Shown: piece after piece, positions 1 to 7,296 of the stretch
Layout: each line of letters opens with the position of its first letter
Position numbering within the stretch: the first letter of the stretch is position 1
Assembly: GCF_013408245.1 (NCBI RefSeq)
Contig: NZ_JACBYS010000003.1
Location: forward strand, 248,001-312,000
From: Duganella sp. 1224
GTDB taxonomy: Bacteria; Pseudomonadota; Gammaproteobacteria; Burkholderiales; Burkholderiaceae_D
DNA: 64,000 nt
Direction: 5' to 3'
The notes under the pieces: model-generated
The model's input: the letters and a program-made list of their open reading frames with translations, nothing else
Databases searched by the model: none
What the model was told of the DNA's origin: nothing
Program-made: the position numbers and the translations under genes

Positions 1-98
<98 letters not shown>

Positions 99-166
99 CT
101 ACCTCACCATCATGTTGATGGCCGTTATTATACGCAGCAACGATAGGCGGGCGCAGCGGACGCCGC

Positions 167-346
167 TTAATGCTGGACTTTGAAGCTGCCCGGATCGCGG
201 GCGCAGGACAGCACGATCAGCCCGGCCCAGATCAGCAGCAGCGTGATGCTGCTGGGCTCGACCGTCGAGGCGGCATCGGCGGCGTGGGCGCGCGGCACGT
301 ACGCGGCGGCGGCGATCAGGAACGGCAGGCACTTCAACTGTTTCAT
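167..346 (-). CDS. small exported protein with a PEP-CTERM-like tail
   Basis: This 59-residue product starts at 346, six bases after an AAGGGAA ribosome site; a longer in-frame start at 388 has no such site. Residues 1-22 look like a signal peptide (MKQLKCLPFLIAAAAYVPRAHA). The rest is a short Ala/Ser stretch, then EPSS followed by a hydrophobic segment (ITLLLIWAGLIVLSC) and a short tail with one Arg. EPSS plus a membrane segment near the C-terminus resembles a PEP-CTERM/exosortase sorting signal, although the usual Arg cluster at the very end is weak. It could instead be a small two-helix membrane protein. No function is assigned. Confidence 0.5.
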   Translation of the reverse strand: MKQLKCLPFLIAAAAYVPRAHAADAASTVEPSSITLLLIWAGLIVLSCARDPGSFKVQH

Positions 347-413
347 GATATTTCCCTTGCTGAGTTCACAATAATAAGAAAATATCATTTTTTTGTGACA
401 GGCGAGTGACGAT

Positions 414-1109
414 TCAATACGGAACGCGGTAGCGGTAGCCCTTGAAATTGAACACCGCCTCCTTCGGCTGCAGTTTTTCCAGTACCAGGCCGGGCGCCAC
501 CTCCTCGCCCTCGTGGCGCAATACTTTGTCGACCAGCAACAGCCGGTCGGCCGGGTTCTTGGAATAGATATAGCCGCCCACCGTCACCGGCGGCAGCGAG
601 CGCTGGATCGGCTCCGGCAGGTCGCGCAAGTTGACCACCGGCTCGTCCGACGCCGTCGGCGCCGGCCGGGCGGCTGCGGCTGCGGCCGCCGTGGCTGGCG
701 CGACCGGCTGCGCCGCTGACGGTTCCGGCGCGGCGGCGCGCGCCAGATTGGCCACCGACTGTGGCAAGTCCGCCACCGGCGCCGGTAGCGGCGTCGGCGT
801 TGGCATGGGCGTGGTCGCGGGCGCGAATGCTGGCACCGTCGCGCTGGCCTGCGCAGCGGCGGGCGCTACCGTCTGGGCCGGCGCAGCCGCCAGCCGCGCG
901 GTGCTTGGCGGCGCCGACGGCCGCCACACCAGCACCAGCAACACGCCGATCACCACCGCCATCCCCAGCAGCGCCCATAACATCGGCTTGCTGAAGCGCG
1001 CCGGCGCCGCGCCGTCCGCCGACTGCAAGGTCGGCGCGTGCAAGGTCGGCGAGCTGCCCAGCTGGCGTTCCGCTTGCGCCTTCTTCAGCGCTTCCAAAAT
1101 ATAAGACAT
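414..1109 (-). CDS. gspB: GspB-like type II secretion assembly protein
   Basis: The 231-residue protein opens with MSYILEALKKAQAERQLG, the signature N-terminus of GspB. One membrane helix follows at about residues 43-62 (PMLWALLGMAVVIGVLLVLV). Then comes a long Ala/Pro-rich periplasmic linker (about 65-150) and a compact C-terminal domain (about 155-231, from NLRDLPEPIQRSLPPVTVGGY) typical of the GspB periplasmic domain. GspB works with the ATPase GspA to insert the secretin through peptidoglycan. The partner gspA lies upstream on the same strand at 2311-4059 but is separated by three opposite-strand genes, which is unusual because the two are normally adjacent. Confidence 0.85.
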   Translation of the reverse strand: MSYILEALKKAQAERQLGSSPTLHAPTLQSADGAAPARFSKPMLWALLGMAVVIGVLLVLVWRPSAPPSTARLAAAPAQTVAPAAAQASATVPAFAPATTPMPTPTPLPAPVADLPQSVANLARAAAPEPSAAQPVAPATAAAAAAARPAPTASDEPVVNLRDLPEPIQRSLPPVTVGGYIYSKNPADRLLLVDKVLRHEGEEVAPGLVLEKLQPKEAVFNFKGYRYRVPY

Positions 1110-1157
1110 AGCCGTAATCGAGATGGAGACCGCACTATCTTAACGTAAGCCCGGAGC

Positions 1158-1186
1158 TTGACAAAGCCGCAGCCCCGGACAATACT
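1158..1186 (+). promoter_or_regulatory. sigma-70-type promoter of the arsR cassette
   Basis: A perfect TTGACA lies at 1158-1163 and AATACT at 1181-1186, a 17-bp spacer. Transcription would begin at about 1192-1194, at or next to the arsR ATG (1194). No Shine-Dalgarno sequence precedes that ATG, so a leaderless transcript is likely. Such cassettes are commonly autorepressed by their ArsR protein, but no clear dyad was seen here. Confidence 0.5.
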
Positions 1187-1193
1187 TAACCAC

Positions 1194-1619
1194 ATGGTAA
1201 AGCATACTGACGAACAACTCGATCTGGTCTTTTCCGCGCTGGCCGACGCCACCCGCCGCCGCGTGCTGACGCAACTGGAGCAAGGCAGCCTGACCGTCAG
1301 CGATCTGGCGCGGCAGCACGCGATGTCGTTGCCGGGCTTCATGAAGCATCTGGCAGTGCTGGAGGCCGCCGGCCTGATCGCCCGCTCCAAGGAGGGCCGC
1401 ATTGTCCGCTGTACGCTGGAACCGGCGCCGATGCGCGACGCCGCCCAGTGGATCGCCCATTACGAACGCTATTGGACCGCCCAGCTAGATGCGCTCGGGC
1501 GCTATCTGTACCACCAGGAGGAAACATGCCAGCCCACACCGGAGAAGTCCGCATCGTCCGGCACTACCCCGTCAGCGCCGACAAACTCTGGCGCGCCTGG
1601 ACCGACCCGCAAGCGCTGA
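1194..1619 (+). CDS. ArsR-family winged-helix regulator
   Basis: The start is placed at 1194 (MVKHTDEQLDLVFSALADATRRRVL), where ArsR homology begins. Residues 8-90 form the winged helix: ALADATRRRVLTQLEQG, SLTVSDLARQHAMSLPGFMKHLAVLEAAGL as the recognition region, then the wing. The protein is 141 residues. No metal-binding cysteine motif is visible, and this subgroup typically sits before an AHSA1/SRPBCC gene, as here. The last 31 codons (from about 1527) overlap the next gene in another frame and encode a Ser/Thr/Pro-rich tail with no family resemblance. The 94-base overlap may be a true extension or may reflect a lost stop codon. Confidence 0.8.
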   Translation: MVKHTDEQLDLVFSALADATRRRVLTQLEQGSLTVSDLARQHAMSLPGFMKHLAVLEAAGLIARSKEGRIVRCTLEPAPMRDAAQWIAHYERYWTAQLDALGRYLYHQEETCQPTPEKSASSGTTPSAPTNSGAPGPTRKR

Positions 1620-1966
1620 TGCGCTGGTTCGGCCCGTCGCCGGACACGGTCGCCACGCTGGCCGAGATCGACTTGCGCGTCGGCGGCCGCTACCGCATCG
1701 CCTTCCGCTCGCCGGATGGCGAACAGAACGAGGTGGGTGGCGAATATCTGGAAGTCGTGCCGCGCGAGCGGCTGGTGTTCGACTGGGCCTTCCACAGCAC
1801 GCCGCAGCGCGTGTCGCGCGTCAGCATCACGCTGGCGCCGGCTGGCGAGGGCACCGAGCTGACGTTCGTGCACGACCGCTTCGTCGACGTCCAGGCCCGC
1901 GACAACCACGAGCGCGGCTGGCACGCGTTCTTTCAGCAACTGCAGCACTACACGGAGGCGCCATGA
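1526..1966 (+). CDS. SRPBCC (AHSA1-type) ligand-binding domain protein
   Basis: The 146-residue protein starts after a GGAGGAAAC ribosome site. It shows the AHSA1/START-like pattern: an N-terminal strand (VRIVRHYPVSADKLWRAWTDP), the RWFGP motif, GGRYRI, GEYLEVVPRERLVFDW, a strand ending in ELTFVHDRF, and a C-terminal amphipathic helix (HERGWHAFFQQLQHY). Such proteins form a hydrophobic pocket; their ligands are mostly unknown. Pairing with an ArsR gene and a GFA gene suggests a small stress or detoxification cassette, which is inference. The stop overlaps the next start (ATGA). Confidence 0.8.
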   Translation: MPAHTGEVRIVRHYPVSADKLWRAWTDPQALMRWFGPSPDTVATLAEIDLRVGGRYRIAFRSPDGEQNEVGGEYLEVVPRERLVFDWAFHSTPQRVSRVSITLAPAGEGTELTFVHDRFVDVQARDNHERGWHAFFQQLQHYTEAP

Positions 1967-2310
1967 AATACACCGGAAGCTGCCATTGCGGCAACGTCAA
2001 ATTCGAGGCCGAGGGCGCGATCGAGTCCGGCCTGGCCTGCAACTGCTCGATCTGCCAGCGCAAGGGCTCGCTGCTGTGGTTCGTGCCGCGCGCCAACCTG
2101 CGGCTGCTGACGCCCGAGGACCAGACCAGGAGCTACCTGTTCAACCAACACAGGATCGAGCACCGCTTCTGCCCGAACTGCGGCATCCATCCGTACGCCG
2201 AGGCGGTGGCGCCGGACGGCACGCCGACCGCCGCCATCAACCTGCGCTGCATCGACGGCATCGACCTGGCCGCCATCCCGGTGCACCACTACGACGGCCG
2301 GGCGCGGTAA
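1963..2310 (+). CDS. GFA family zinc protein (glutathione-dependent formaldehyde-activating-like)
   Basis: The 115-residue product starts in a 4-base overlap with the preceding stop. Its cysteine spacing is that of the GFA/CENP-V fold: CHC near residue 7, CNCSIC near 27 and CPNCG near 70, giving two zinc sites. The family was named for a proposed role in forming S-hydroxymethylglutathione, but most members have no proven activity. It is the last gene of the arsR-AHSA1-GFA cassette. It converges on gspA, with the two stop codons abutting at 2310/2311. Confidence 0.8.
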   Translation: MKYTGSCHCGNVKFEAEGAIESGLACNCSICQRKGSLLWFVPRANLRLLTPEDQTRSYLFNQHRIEHRFCPNCGIHPYAEAVAPDGTPTAAINLRCIDGIDLAAIPVHHYDGRAR

Positions 2311-4059
2311 TCAGCGCAGGCGCGGCTCCTGCACGCCGCCCAACTGATACAGGCGGATGAAGGTTTTGGGCCCGGCCACGCCGTCGGCCTTGAGGTTCTG
2401 CGCGGTCTGGAATTCGACCAGGCGCTTGCGCAGGGCCGCGTCCAGCGGCTGGTTGTCCTGCGGCTTTTTCAGATCGTAGAGTTGCGACAGGCGCTTGGCC
2501 AGCCAGTCGACATCCGGGCCCTGGTCGCCGCCACGGACCTCGTCGCGCCAGGCTCTCGGCGCGCGCCAGTAGGTGGCGAACTCGCCGTCGTAGCGGGCGG
2601 TCAGCGCGTCCACGCTCAGCGTTTGCGGCTTGCCGCCGGCGCTGACGATGGTGGCGGCGCCGGCGTCCAGCGCGGTCAGCAGCACGTAGTTGGGCGCGAC
2701 GGGGTCGTCGTGCAGCTTCAGCATGGCCGGGCGGTCCAGCAGACGGATGTCTTCAATCGTGCCCTTGGCCTGTAGACAGCGCAGATTGGCGCGCGCCGCC
2801 GTCGGACAGGGATCGCCGCCGGTCAGCGTCAGTCCCCACAGCGCGGCCAACTGGCGCATGGCGGCGGCACTATCGGCGCCCGCCCGCACGGCCGCGCCTG
2901 CCGCGCCCGCGGCGCTCTGCCCGCCCGCGCCGCCCGCGTTCGCGCCAAGGCCAGCGTTCGCCGCACCGCTTGCCTGCGGCGCGCCCGGCTGCGGGGCGCC
3001 CGTCGCGCTCGCGCTCCCCGCCAGCGCGCCGGCTGCCGCGGCCGACTGCGGCGTGCTGCTGCCCGCCAGCGGCATGCTTGGCGTGCCTGCCGCCCGCGCC
3101 TGCGCCTGCGCCAGCGCTGGCGCCTCGCGCGACGCCAGTTGCCACGTCAGCGCGCTGATCACCACGCCGCCCAGCACGCCCGCCGCCACCAGCGGCCAGC
3201 GCGCGCCGGCACGCGGCGCCGCGCCCGCCGCCGCGTCCGGCCCGGCAAACACCTCGCTGGCGGCCCGCTTCAAGATCGTCCGCGTCACCTGCGGCTGATT
3301 CTCCACATACGCGCCCAGCAACGCCCGATCGCACAGCAGATTGATCCGTCGCGGCACGCCCTTGGTCAGCGCATGCACCAGCCCCATCAATTTGCGCGGA
3401 AACGGCGCGATCGCCCCGGCGCCCGCCACTGCCAGCCGGTGTTCGATGTAGGTGCCGGTCTCCGCCTCCGACAGCGAGCCCAGGTGATACCGCGCGATCA
3501 CCCGCTGCGCCAGCTGCTCCAGCTCCGGCCGCGCCAGCATGCCGCGCAGCTCCGGCTGGCCGATCAGGATAATCTGCAGCAGCTTGCGCTCGCTGGTTTC
3601 CAGATTGGTCAGCAGGCGCAGCTGCTCCAGCACCTCGGCCGACAGGTTCTGCGCCTCATCGATGATCAGCACATTGTTGCGCCCCTGCGCATGGCTCTCC
3701 AGCAGATAGGCATTGATCGCGTCCACATAGGTCTTGACGCTGACCGCCCCGGCGCCCGGCGGCGGCAGCGCGATGCCAAACTCGTCGCACACCGACAGCA
3801 GCAACTCCTCCACCGACAGCTTGGGATTGAAGATATACCCCAGCTTGCAATTCGCCGGAATCTGCTCCATGAAGCAGCGGCACACCGTGGTCTTGCCGGC
3901 GCCGATCTCGCCGGTCAGCAGCACGAAACCGCCGCCGGAGCCGACGCCATACAACAGGTGCGCCAGCGCCTCGCGGTGGCGCTCGCTCATGAACAGGTAG
4001 CGCGGATCGGGCGCGATGGAAAACGGCGATTGCTTCAGATTGAAAAATTGCGTGTACAT
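2311..4059 (-). CDS. gspA: GspA/ExeA-like AAA ATPase with peptidoglycan-binding domain
   Basis: The 582-residue protein starts MYTQFFNLKQSPFSIAPDP, the hallmark of ExeA/GspA. Walker A is GEIGAGKTT at about residues 50-58 and Walker B is VLIIDEAQ at about 130-137. A membrane helix lies near 288-309, followed by a low-complexity Ala/Gly linker to about 400. A C-terminal region ends in a peptidoglycan-binding-type helix bundle (LRKRLVEFQTAQNLKADGVAGPKTFIRLYQL). With GspB it places the type II secretin in the outer membrane. Usually gspB follows directly; here the arsR cassette intervenes. It could alternatively serve another secretin such as MSHA pili. Confidence 0.85.
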   Translation of the reverse strand: MYTQFFNLKQSPFSIAPDPRYLFMSERHREALAHLLYGVGSGGGFVLLTGEIGAGKTTVCRCFMEQIPANCKLGYIFNPKLSVEELLLSVCDEFGIALPPPGAGAVSVKTYVDAINAYLLESHAQGRNNVLIIDEAQNLSAEVLEQLRLLTNLETSERKLLQIILIGQPELRGMLARPELEQLAQRVIARYHLGSLSEAETGTYIEHRLAVAGAGAIAPFPRKLMGLVHALTKGVPRRINLLCDRALLGAYVENQPQVTRTILKRAASEVFAGPDAAAGAAPRAGARWPLVAAGVLGGVVISALTWQLASREAPALAQAQARAAGTPSMPLAGSSTPQSAAAAGALAGSASATGAPQPGAPQASGAANAGLGANAGGAGGQSAAGAAGAAVRAGADSAAAMRQLAALWGLTLTGGDPCPTAARANLRCLQAKGTIEDIRLLDRPAMLKLHDDPVAPNYVLLTALDAGAATIVSAGGKPQTLSVDALTARYDGEFATYWRAPRAWRDEVRGGDQGPDVDWLAKRLSQLYDLKKPQDNQPLDAALRKRLVEFQTAQNLKADGVAGPKTFIRLYQLGGVQEPRLR

Positions 4060-4084
4060 GAAAACCCTGGGAGTGCGCGGTTCC

Positions 4085-4585
4085 CTATTTTAGCCGCTGT
4101 CGGACCGGCGGCGGCTGCACCGGCGGCAGCGGCTTGAACTTGGCGCAGTAAATCTTGGCCTTGGTATCGAAGTAGACGATGCGGCTGGCCGGCTTGGCCT
4201 CGCGCACCGGATAGGCCGAGGTGTCGATCACCGTGTAATGCGTGCCGACCTGCTGGATGATGGCCTTCTCCAGGTTTTCCGGCGTGGCCTCGGCCACCGC
4301 GCCGACAAAGATGAAGGTGCTGGTGTCATCACTGACCATCACCTCGGAAATCTCGGTGTTCCACAGCGACGCGCCGGCGGTGCGGAACCAGTAGGCGCCG
4401 CCCTCGTGCTTGTACCAGTTGCCGAAGTGCTTGACCAGATAGTTGTAATAATAGAGGTTGTCGGTATGGTCGCGGCACAGCAGGCCATTGCCGATGATGG
4501 TGCCGAAGGTGGTTGGCACCGACTGCGCGGCCGCGCCCGAACAGGCGAGCGCCAGCGCGGCGGCCAGCAGCAGGCGCCCGCGCAT
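4085..4585 (-). CDS. exported protein of unknown function
   Basis: The 166-residue product starts at 4585 (MRGRLLLAAALALACSGAAAQS), a clear signal peptide cleaved near residue 21. The mature part is rich in aromatic residues (HTDNLYYYNYLVKHFGNWYKHEGGAYWF) and contains single cysteines near its start and end. It finishes with a Pro-rich basic tail (PPVQPPPVRQRLK). I recognise no family. Its ATG shares one base with the stop of the upstream 61-residue gene (TAATG), so the two are translationally coupled. It lies upstream of gspA with only 25 bases between. Confidence 0.6.
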   Translation of the reverse strand: MRGRLLLAAALALACSGAAAQSVPTTFGTIIGNGLLCRDHTDNLYYYNYLVKHFGNWYKHEGGAYWFRTAGASLWNTEISEVMVSDDTSTFIFVGAVAEATPENLEKAIIQQVGTHYTVIDTSAYPVREAKPASRIVYFDTKAKIYCAKFKPLPPVQPPPVRQRLK

Positions 4586-4770
4586 TACGTTTTGGACAAC
4601 CACGCGCGGTTGGCGCTGATGCGCGCCTTGGCGGTGGCCGGCAGTGCTTCGTAACAACCCGGATACTGTTTCAACGCGTGTTCCCTGATTTCCTTCTGCA
4701 AGCCATTAATCAAAAAAACGTACAGCACCCCCCCCTCGCTGGTACTTCTGGTTCCAAGGTACTTGATCAT
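4585..4770 (-). CDS. small protein of unknown function
   Basis: A 61-residue frame (MIKYLGTRSTSEGGVLYVFL...) preceded by a strong GGAAAGGAGC ribosome site. The C-terminal half looks helical (EIREHALKQYPGCYEALPATAKARISANRAWL). Coupling by a one-base stop/start overlap to the next exported protein supports expression. Two homopolymer runs occur in the coding strand, eight G (4728-4735) and seven T (4712-4718); either could slip. No family is recognised. Confidence 0.5.
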   Translation of the reverse strand: MIKYLGTRSTSEGGVLYVFLINGLQKEIREHALKQYPGCYEALPATAKARISANRAWLSKT

Positions 4771-5012
4771 GTGCGCTCCTTTCCGCCTGCGCGGGCCTGT
4801 CTCGGCGGCCGGTTGATGCGATCATTATGACATCACGGCCGCGGCGGGGCCACACAAACAGTAACGGCCGCGCGGCGGCAAAACTGAACTGCGGTTCAGC
4901 CCCGGTTTTTTGCAGTTGATCCCACGCTTTGGCACGTCCATCCCACGGCCCGCGACGGCCGCCGCGCTTTGTCATATCGTCCAGGCTTCACCACCAACGC
5001 CACGGGACCACC

Positions 5013-6110
5013 ATGAAAAACCTCCATGCCGCCGCGCTCGCCAGCACCCTGCTCCTCGCCGCCGCCACCGCGCCGGCGCCGGCCGCCGACAAGCAGGACA
5101 ATAGCTACGGCAGCGAAACGCGCACCGTGGCCGCGTTCAGCGGCATCAACCTGATCGGCCCGTTCCACGTGATCGTCACGCCGGATGCCGGCAACACCAT
5201 CGAACTGTCCGGCCCGCGCGGCCAGTTCGCCGACATCGAAACCAGCGTCAACGGCGACACGCTGACCGTGCGCCAGCCGCGCAAGGAACACCACGGCTGG
5301 CAGTTCCACCTTAGCTTTGGCAAGGACAGCCAGCGCGAGCTGGTCGTGCGCATCAGCGCCGCCAACCTGAAAAGCCTGCGCAACGCCGGCAGCGGCGACG
5401 TCGAACTGCAGCGCTACCAGGGCCAGCAACTGAGCTTGGTGTCGGACGGCCCCGGCGACATCACCGCCAGCGGCAAGGTCGGCGCGCTGAGCGTGACCGC
5501 CAACGGCAGCGGCGACCTCGACCTGCGCGCCTTGCAAAGCGCCAGCCTCAACCTGCAAATGAACGGCCCCGGCGACGTCGAGGCCAGCGGCGTGACGCAG
5601 GAGCTGAACCTGGTGGTCAACGGCGCGGGCGACCTCGACATCGGCGACATCCGCGCCAACCGCGTCAGCGCCGCGCTGCACGGTCCTGGCAACGTCGCGC
5701 TGCGCGGCAGCGCCAACGAGATCCGCGCCGAGGTGTACGGCTCGGGCGACCTCGAAGCCTGCAGCCTCAGCACCGGCGCCGCCAGCGCCGTGCTGCGCGG
5801 CCCCGGCGAAGCCTGCCTGGCCGGCCACATCAAGAAGCTGGACGCCGAGGTGCACGGCTCGGGCGATCTGACGGTGCGCGGGCTGGAGGCGCAGAACGTG
5901 CGCGCGCGCCTGGCCGGGCCCGGCAACATGATCCTGTCCGGCACCACGGTCGCGCTGAGCGCCCAGGTCAGCGGCTCGGGCGAGCTGGACGCGCGCCAGC
6001 TGTGCGCGCGCCAGAGCGACGTCACCGTCCACGGCCCCGGCAACGCCGTGGTCGCCGTGGCCGACAAGCTCGACGCCAACCGCAGCCGCCTGGTCACCTA
6101 CCACCGTTAA
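5013..6110 (+). CDS. exported GIN-domain (DUF2807-like) beta-helix protein
   Basis: The 365-residue protein begins with a signal peptide (MKNLHAAALASTLLLAAATAPAPAAD). Residues 35-120 match the head GIN domain (FSGINLIGPFHVIVTPD, then VRISAANLKSLRNAGSGDV). From residue 126 to the end it is one repeat array: GSGD/GPGD-type turns at 126, 146, 165, 185, 204, 224, 243, 263, 282, 302, 321 and 341. Spacing alternates 20 and 19, with Ser or Ala at odd turns and Pro at even ones. This predicts a right-handed beta-helix. Family members are called putative auto-transporter adhesins, but function is not established. The gene stands alone and ends just before a 76-bp palindrome. Confidence 0.8.
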   Translation: MKNLHAAALASTLLLAAATAPAPAADKQDNSYGSETRTVAAFSGINLIGPFHVIVTPDAGNTIELSGPRGQFADIETSVNGDTLTVRQPRKEHHGWQFHLSFGKDSQRELVVRISAANLKSLRNAGSGDVELQRYQGQQLSLVSDGPGDITASGKVGALSVTANGSGDLDLRALQSASLNLQMNGPGDVEASGVTQELNLVVNGAGDLDIGDIRANRVSAALHGPGNVALRGSANEIRAEVYGSGDLEACSLSTGAASAVLRGPGEACLAGHIKKLDAEVHGSGDLTVRGLEAQNVRARLAGPGNMILSGTTVALSAQVSGSGELDARQLCARQSDVTVHGPGNAVVAVADKLDANRSRLVTYHR

Positions 6111-6115
6111 CCCCC

Positions 6116-6191
6116 CACCGGGGTCAGTGCCGACATTCGGACATTGGGTCGCGCGCGACCCAATGTCCGAATGTCGGCACTGACCCCGGTG
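6116..6191. repeat. 76-bp perfect palindrome
   Basis: The arms 6116-6153 and 6154-6191 are exact reverse complements, 38 bp each with no loop. The outer ends read CCGGGGTCAG and CTGACCCCGG, the same GGGGTCA core as the 30-bp elements elsewhere in the window. The middle (GCCGACATTCGGACATTGGG) is different. It lies between the GIN-domain gene and the GlcNAc operon promoter. RNA from either strand would fold, but no T-run follows, so it is not a standard terminator. Confidence 0.9.
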
Positions 6192-6313
6192 TTGCGGCAA
6201 AGTGGCATGCAAATGCCACACTCGCCCCGGCACCGCAAAAAACATTTTTAGCGATTGAAAACAGTCACTTAGAAAACCATTCCAAGAAAACAACCGCAGT
6301 CCACTTCGATATT

Positions 6314-6334
6314 TTTTAATACCAGTTAAATACC
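6314..6334 (-). promoter_or_regulatory. candidate GntR operator of the GlcNAc operon
   Basis: The sequence TTTTAATACCAG at 6314-6325 is followed by a second TACC at 6331-6334, eleven bases after the first. The reverse complement of the receptor promoter (20078-20098) has the same 12-mer and the same 11-bp spacing of TACC. The site ends two bases before the -35 box. Binding by the GntR protein at 19075-19830 is inferred. Confidence 0.55.
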
Positions 6335-6336
6335 TG

Positions 6337-6366
6337 TTGACAAGCTGGTTTTGGCTACCCTATAGT
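6337..6366 (+). promoter_or_regulatory. sigma-70 promoter of the GlcNAc operon
   Basis: A perfect TTGACA at 6337-6342 and TATAGT at 6361-6366 (five of six matches) are separated by 18 bp. The predicted start near 6373 gives a leader of about 38 bases before the kinase ATG. The candidate operator lies immediately upstream. Confidence 0.65.
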
Positions 6367-6410
6367 GCCCTCATCCCGGGCCACTCCGGCCACAGCTTTC
6401 TCAGGTAAAC

Positions 6411-7292
6411 ATGATCGAATTTCTCATCGGCGTTGATGGCGGCGGCAGCGGCACCAGGGTACGCCTGGCGCGCGCCGACGGCGTCGAAATCGCGGAAGGC
6501 GCCAGCGGCCCTTCCGGCCTGATGCATGGCATCGCCAACGCCTGGTCGGCCGTGGCCGACGCCGCCGCCCAGGCCTTCCGCGCGGCCGGCCTGGATCTGC
6601 CCGCCGCCGCGCGCGTCGCCATCGGCCTCGGCCTGGCGGGCGTGCACAACAAGGACTGGGCGGCCGCCTTCGTTGCCGCCAATCCCGGCTACGCCCAAGT
6701 GGCGCTGGAAAGCGACGGCCACACTACCGTGCTGGGCGCGCACGCCGGCCAGCCGGGCGCCATCATCGCGCTGGGCACCGGCAGCGTTGGCGAAATCAGG
6801 CTGGCCGACGGCCGCCACGTCGAAGTTGGCGGCTGGGGCTTCCCGGCCGGCGATGAGGCCAGCGGCGCCTGGATGGGCCTGCGCGCCATCAACCACGTGC
6901 AGCAGGTGGTGGACGGCCGCCTGCCGCCCAACGCCTTCGCCACCGACGTCGCCAATGCCTGCGGCGGCAGCGGCGCCGCGCCACGCAACGCCATCCAGAC
7001 CTGGCTGGCGCACGCCACCCAGACCCAGTACGCGCAACTGGCGCGCATCGTGCTGCAACACGGCGACAGCGACGACACCGCGCGCGCCATCCTGCTGGCC
7101 GCCGGCCGCGAGGTGGCGCTGATGGCCAATGCGCTCGACGCCAGCGGCACCTTGCCGATCGCGCTGTGCGGCGGCCTGGCCGCGCCGCTGCGCCCCTATC
7201 TGCCGGCCACGCTGCTGCCGCGCCTCGTGGCGCCACAGGGCGATTCGGCCGCCGGCGCGCTGCGCCTGATCCGCCAGCGTTTGAAGGACTGA
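6411..7292 (+). CDS. nagK: N-acetylglucosamine kinase (BadF/BcrA ATPase family)
   Basis: The 293-residue sugar kinase begins with the phosphate-binding loop GVDGGGSGTR. It has the GLGLAG segment near 65, a SDGHTTVLGAH loop and the IIALGTGSVG adenine/phosphate motif near 120, then GGWGFPAGDEASGAWMG and a C-terminal GDSAAGALRL helix. These are features of the ROK-unlike GlcNAc/glucosamine kinases in the actin/Hsp70 ATPase fold. It would phosphorylate cytoplasmic GlcNAc to GlcNAc-6-P, the substrate of NagA encoded four bases downstream. Glucosamine kinase is the main alternative. It is the first gene of the operon. Confidence 0.85.
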   Translation: MIEFLIGVDGGGSGTRVRLARADGVEIAEGASGPSGLMHGIANAWSAVADAAAQAFRAAGLDLPAAARVAIGLGLAGVHNKDWAAAFVAANPGYAQVALESDGHTTVLGAHAGQPGAIIALGTGSVGEIRLADGRHVEVGGWGFPAGDEASGAWMGLRAINHVQQVVDGRLPPNAFATDVANACGGSGAAPRNAIQTWLAHATQTQYAQLARIVLQHGDSDDTARAILLAAGREVALMANALDASGTLPIALCGGLAAPLRPYLPATLLPRLVAPQGDSAAGALRLIRQRLKD

Positions 7293-7296
7293 CTCC

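Noticed and set aside
6116..6191. The 76-bp palindrome as a transcription terminator
   Set aside because: It has no loop and no T-run on either strand, and a much longer stem than terminators need.
4896..6293. A 465-codon open frame on the - strand opposite the GIN-domain gene
   Set aside because: It is composed of Ala/Gly/Val/His-rich low-complexity sequence caused by high GC in the antisense of a repeat gene; it has no domain and spans the palindrome.
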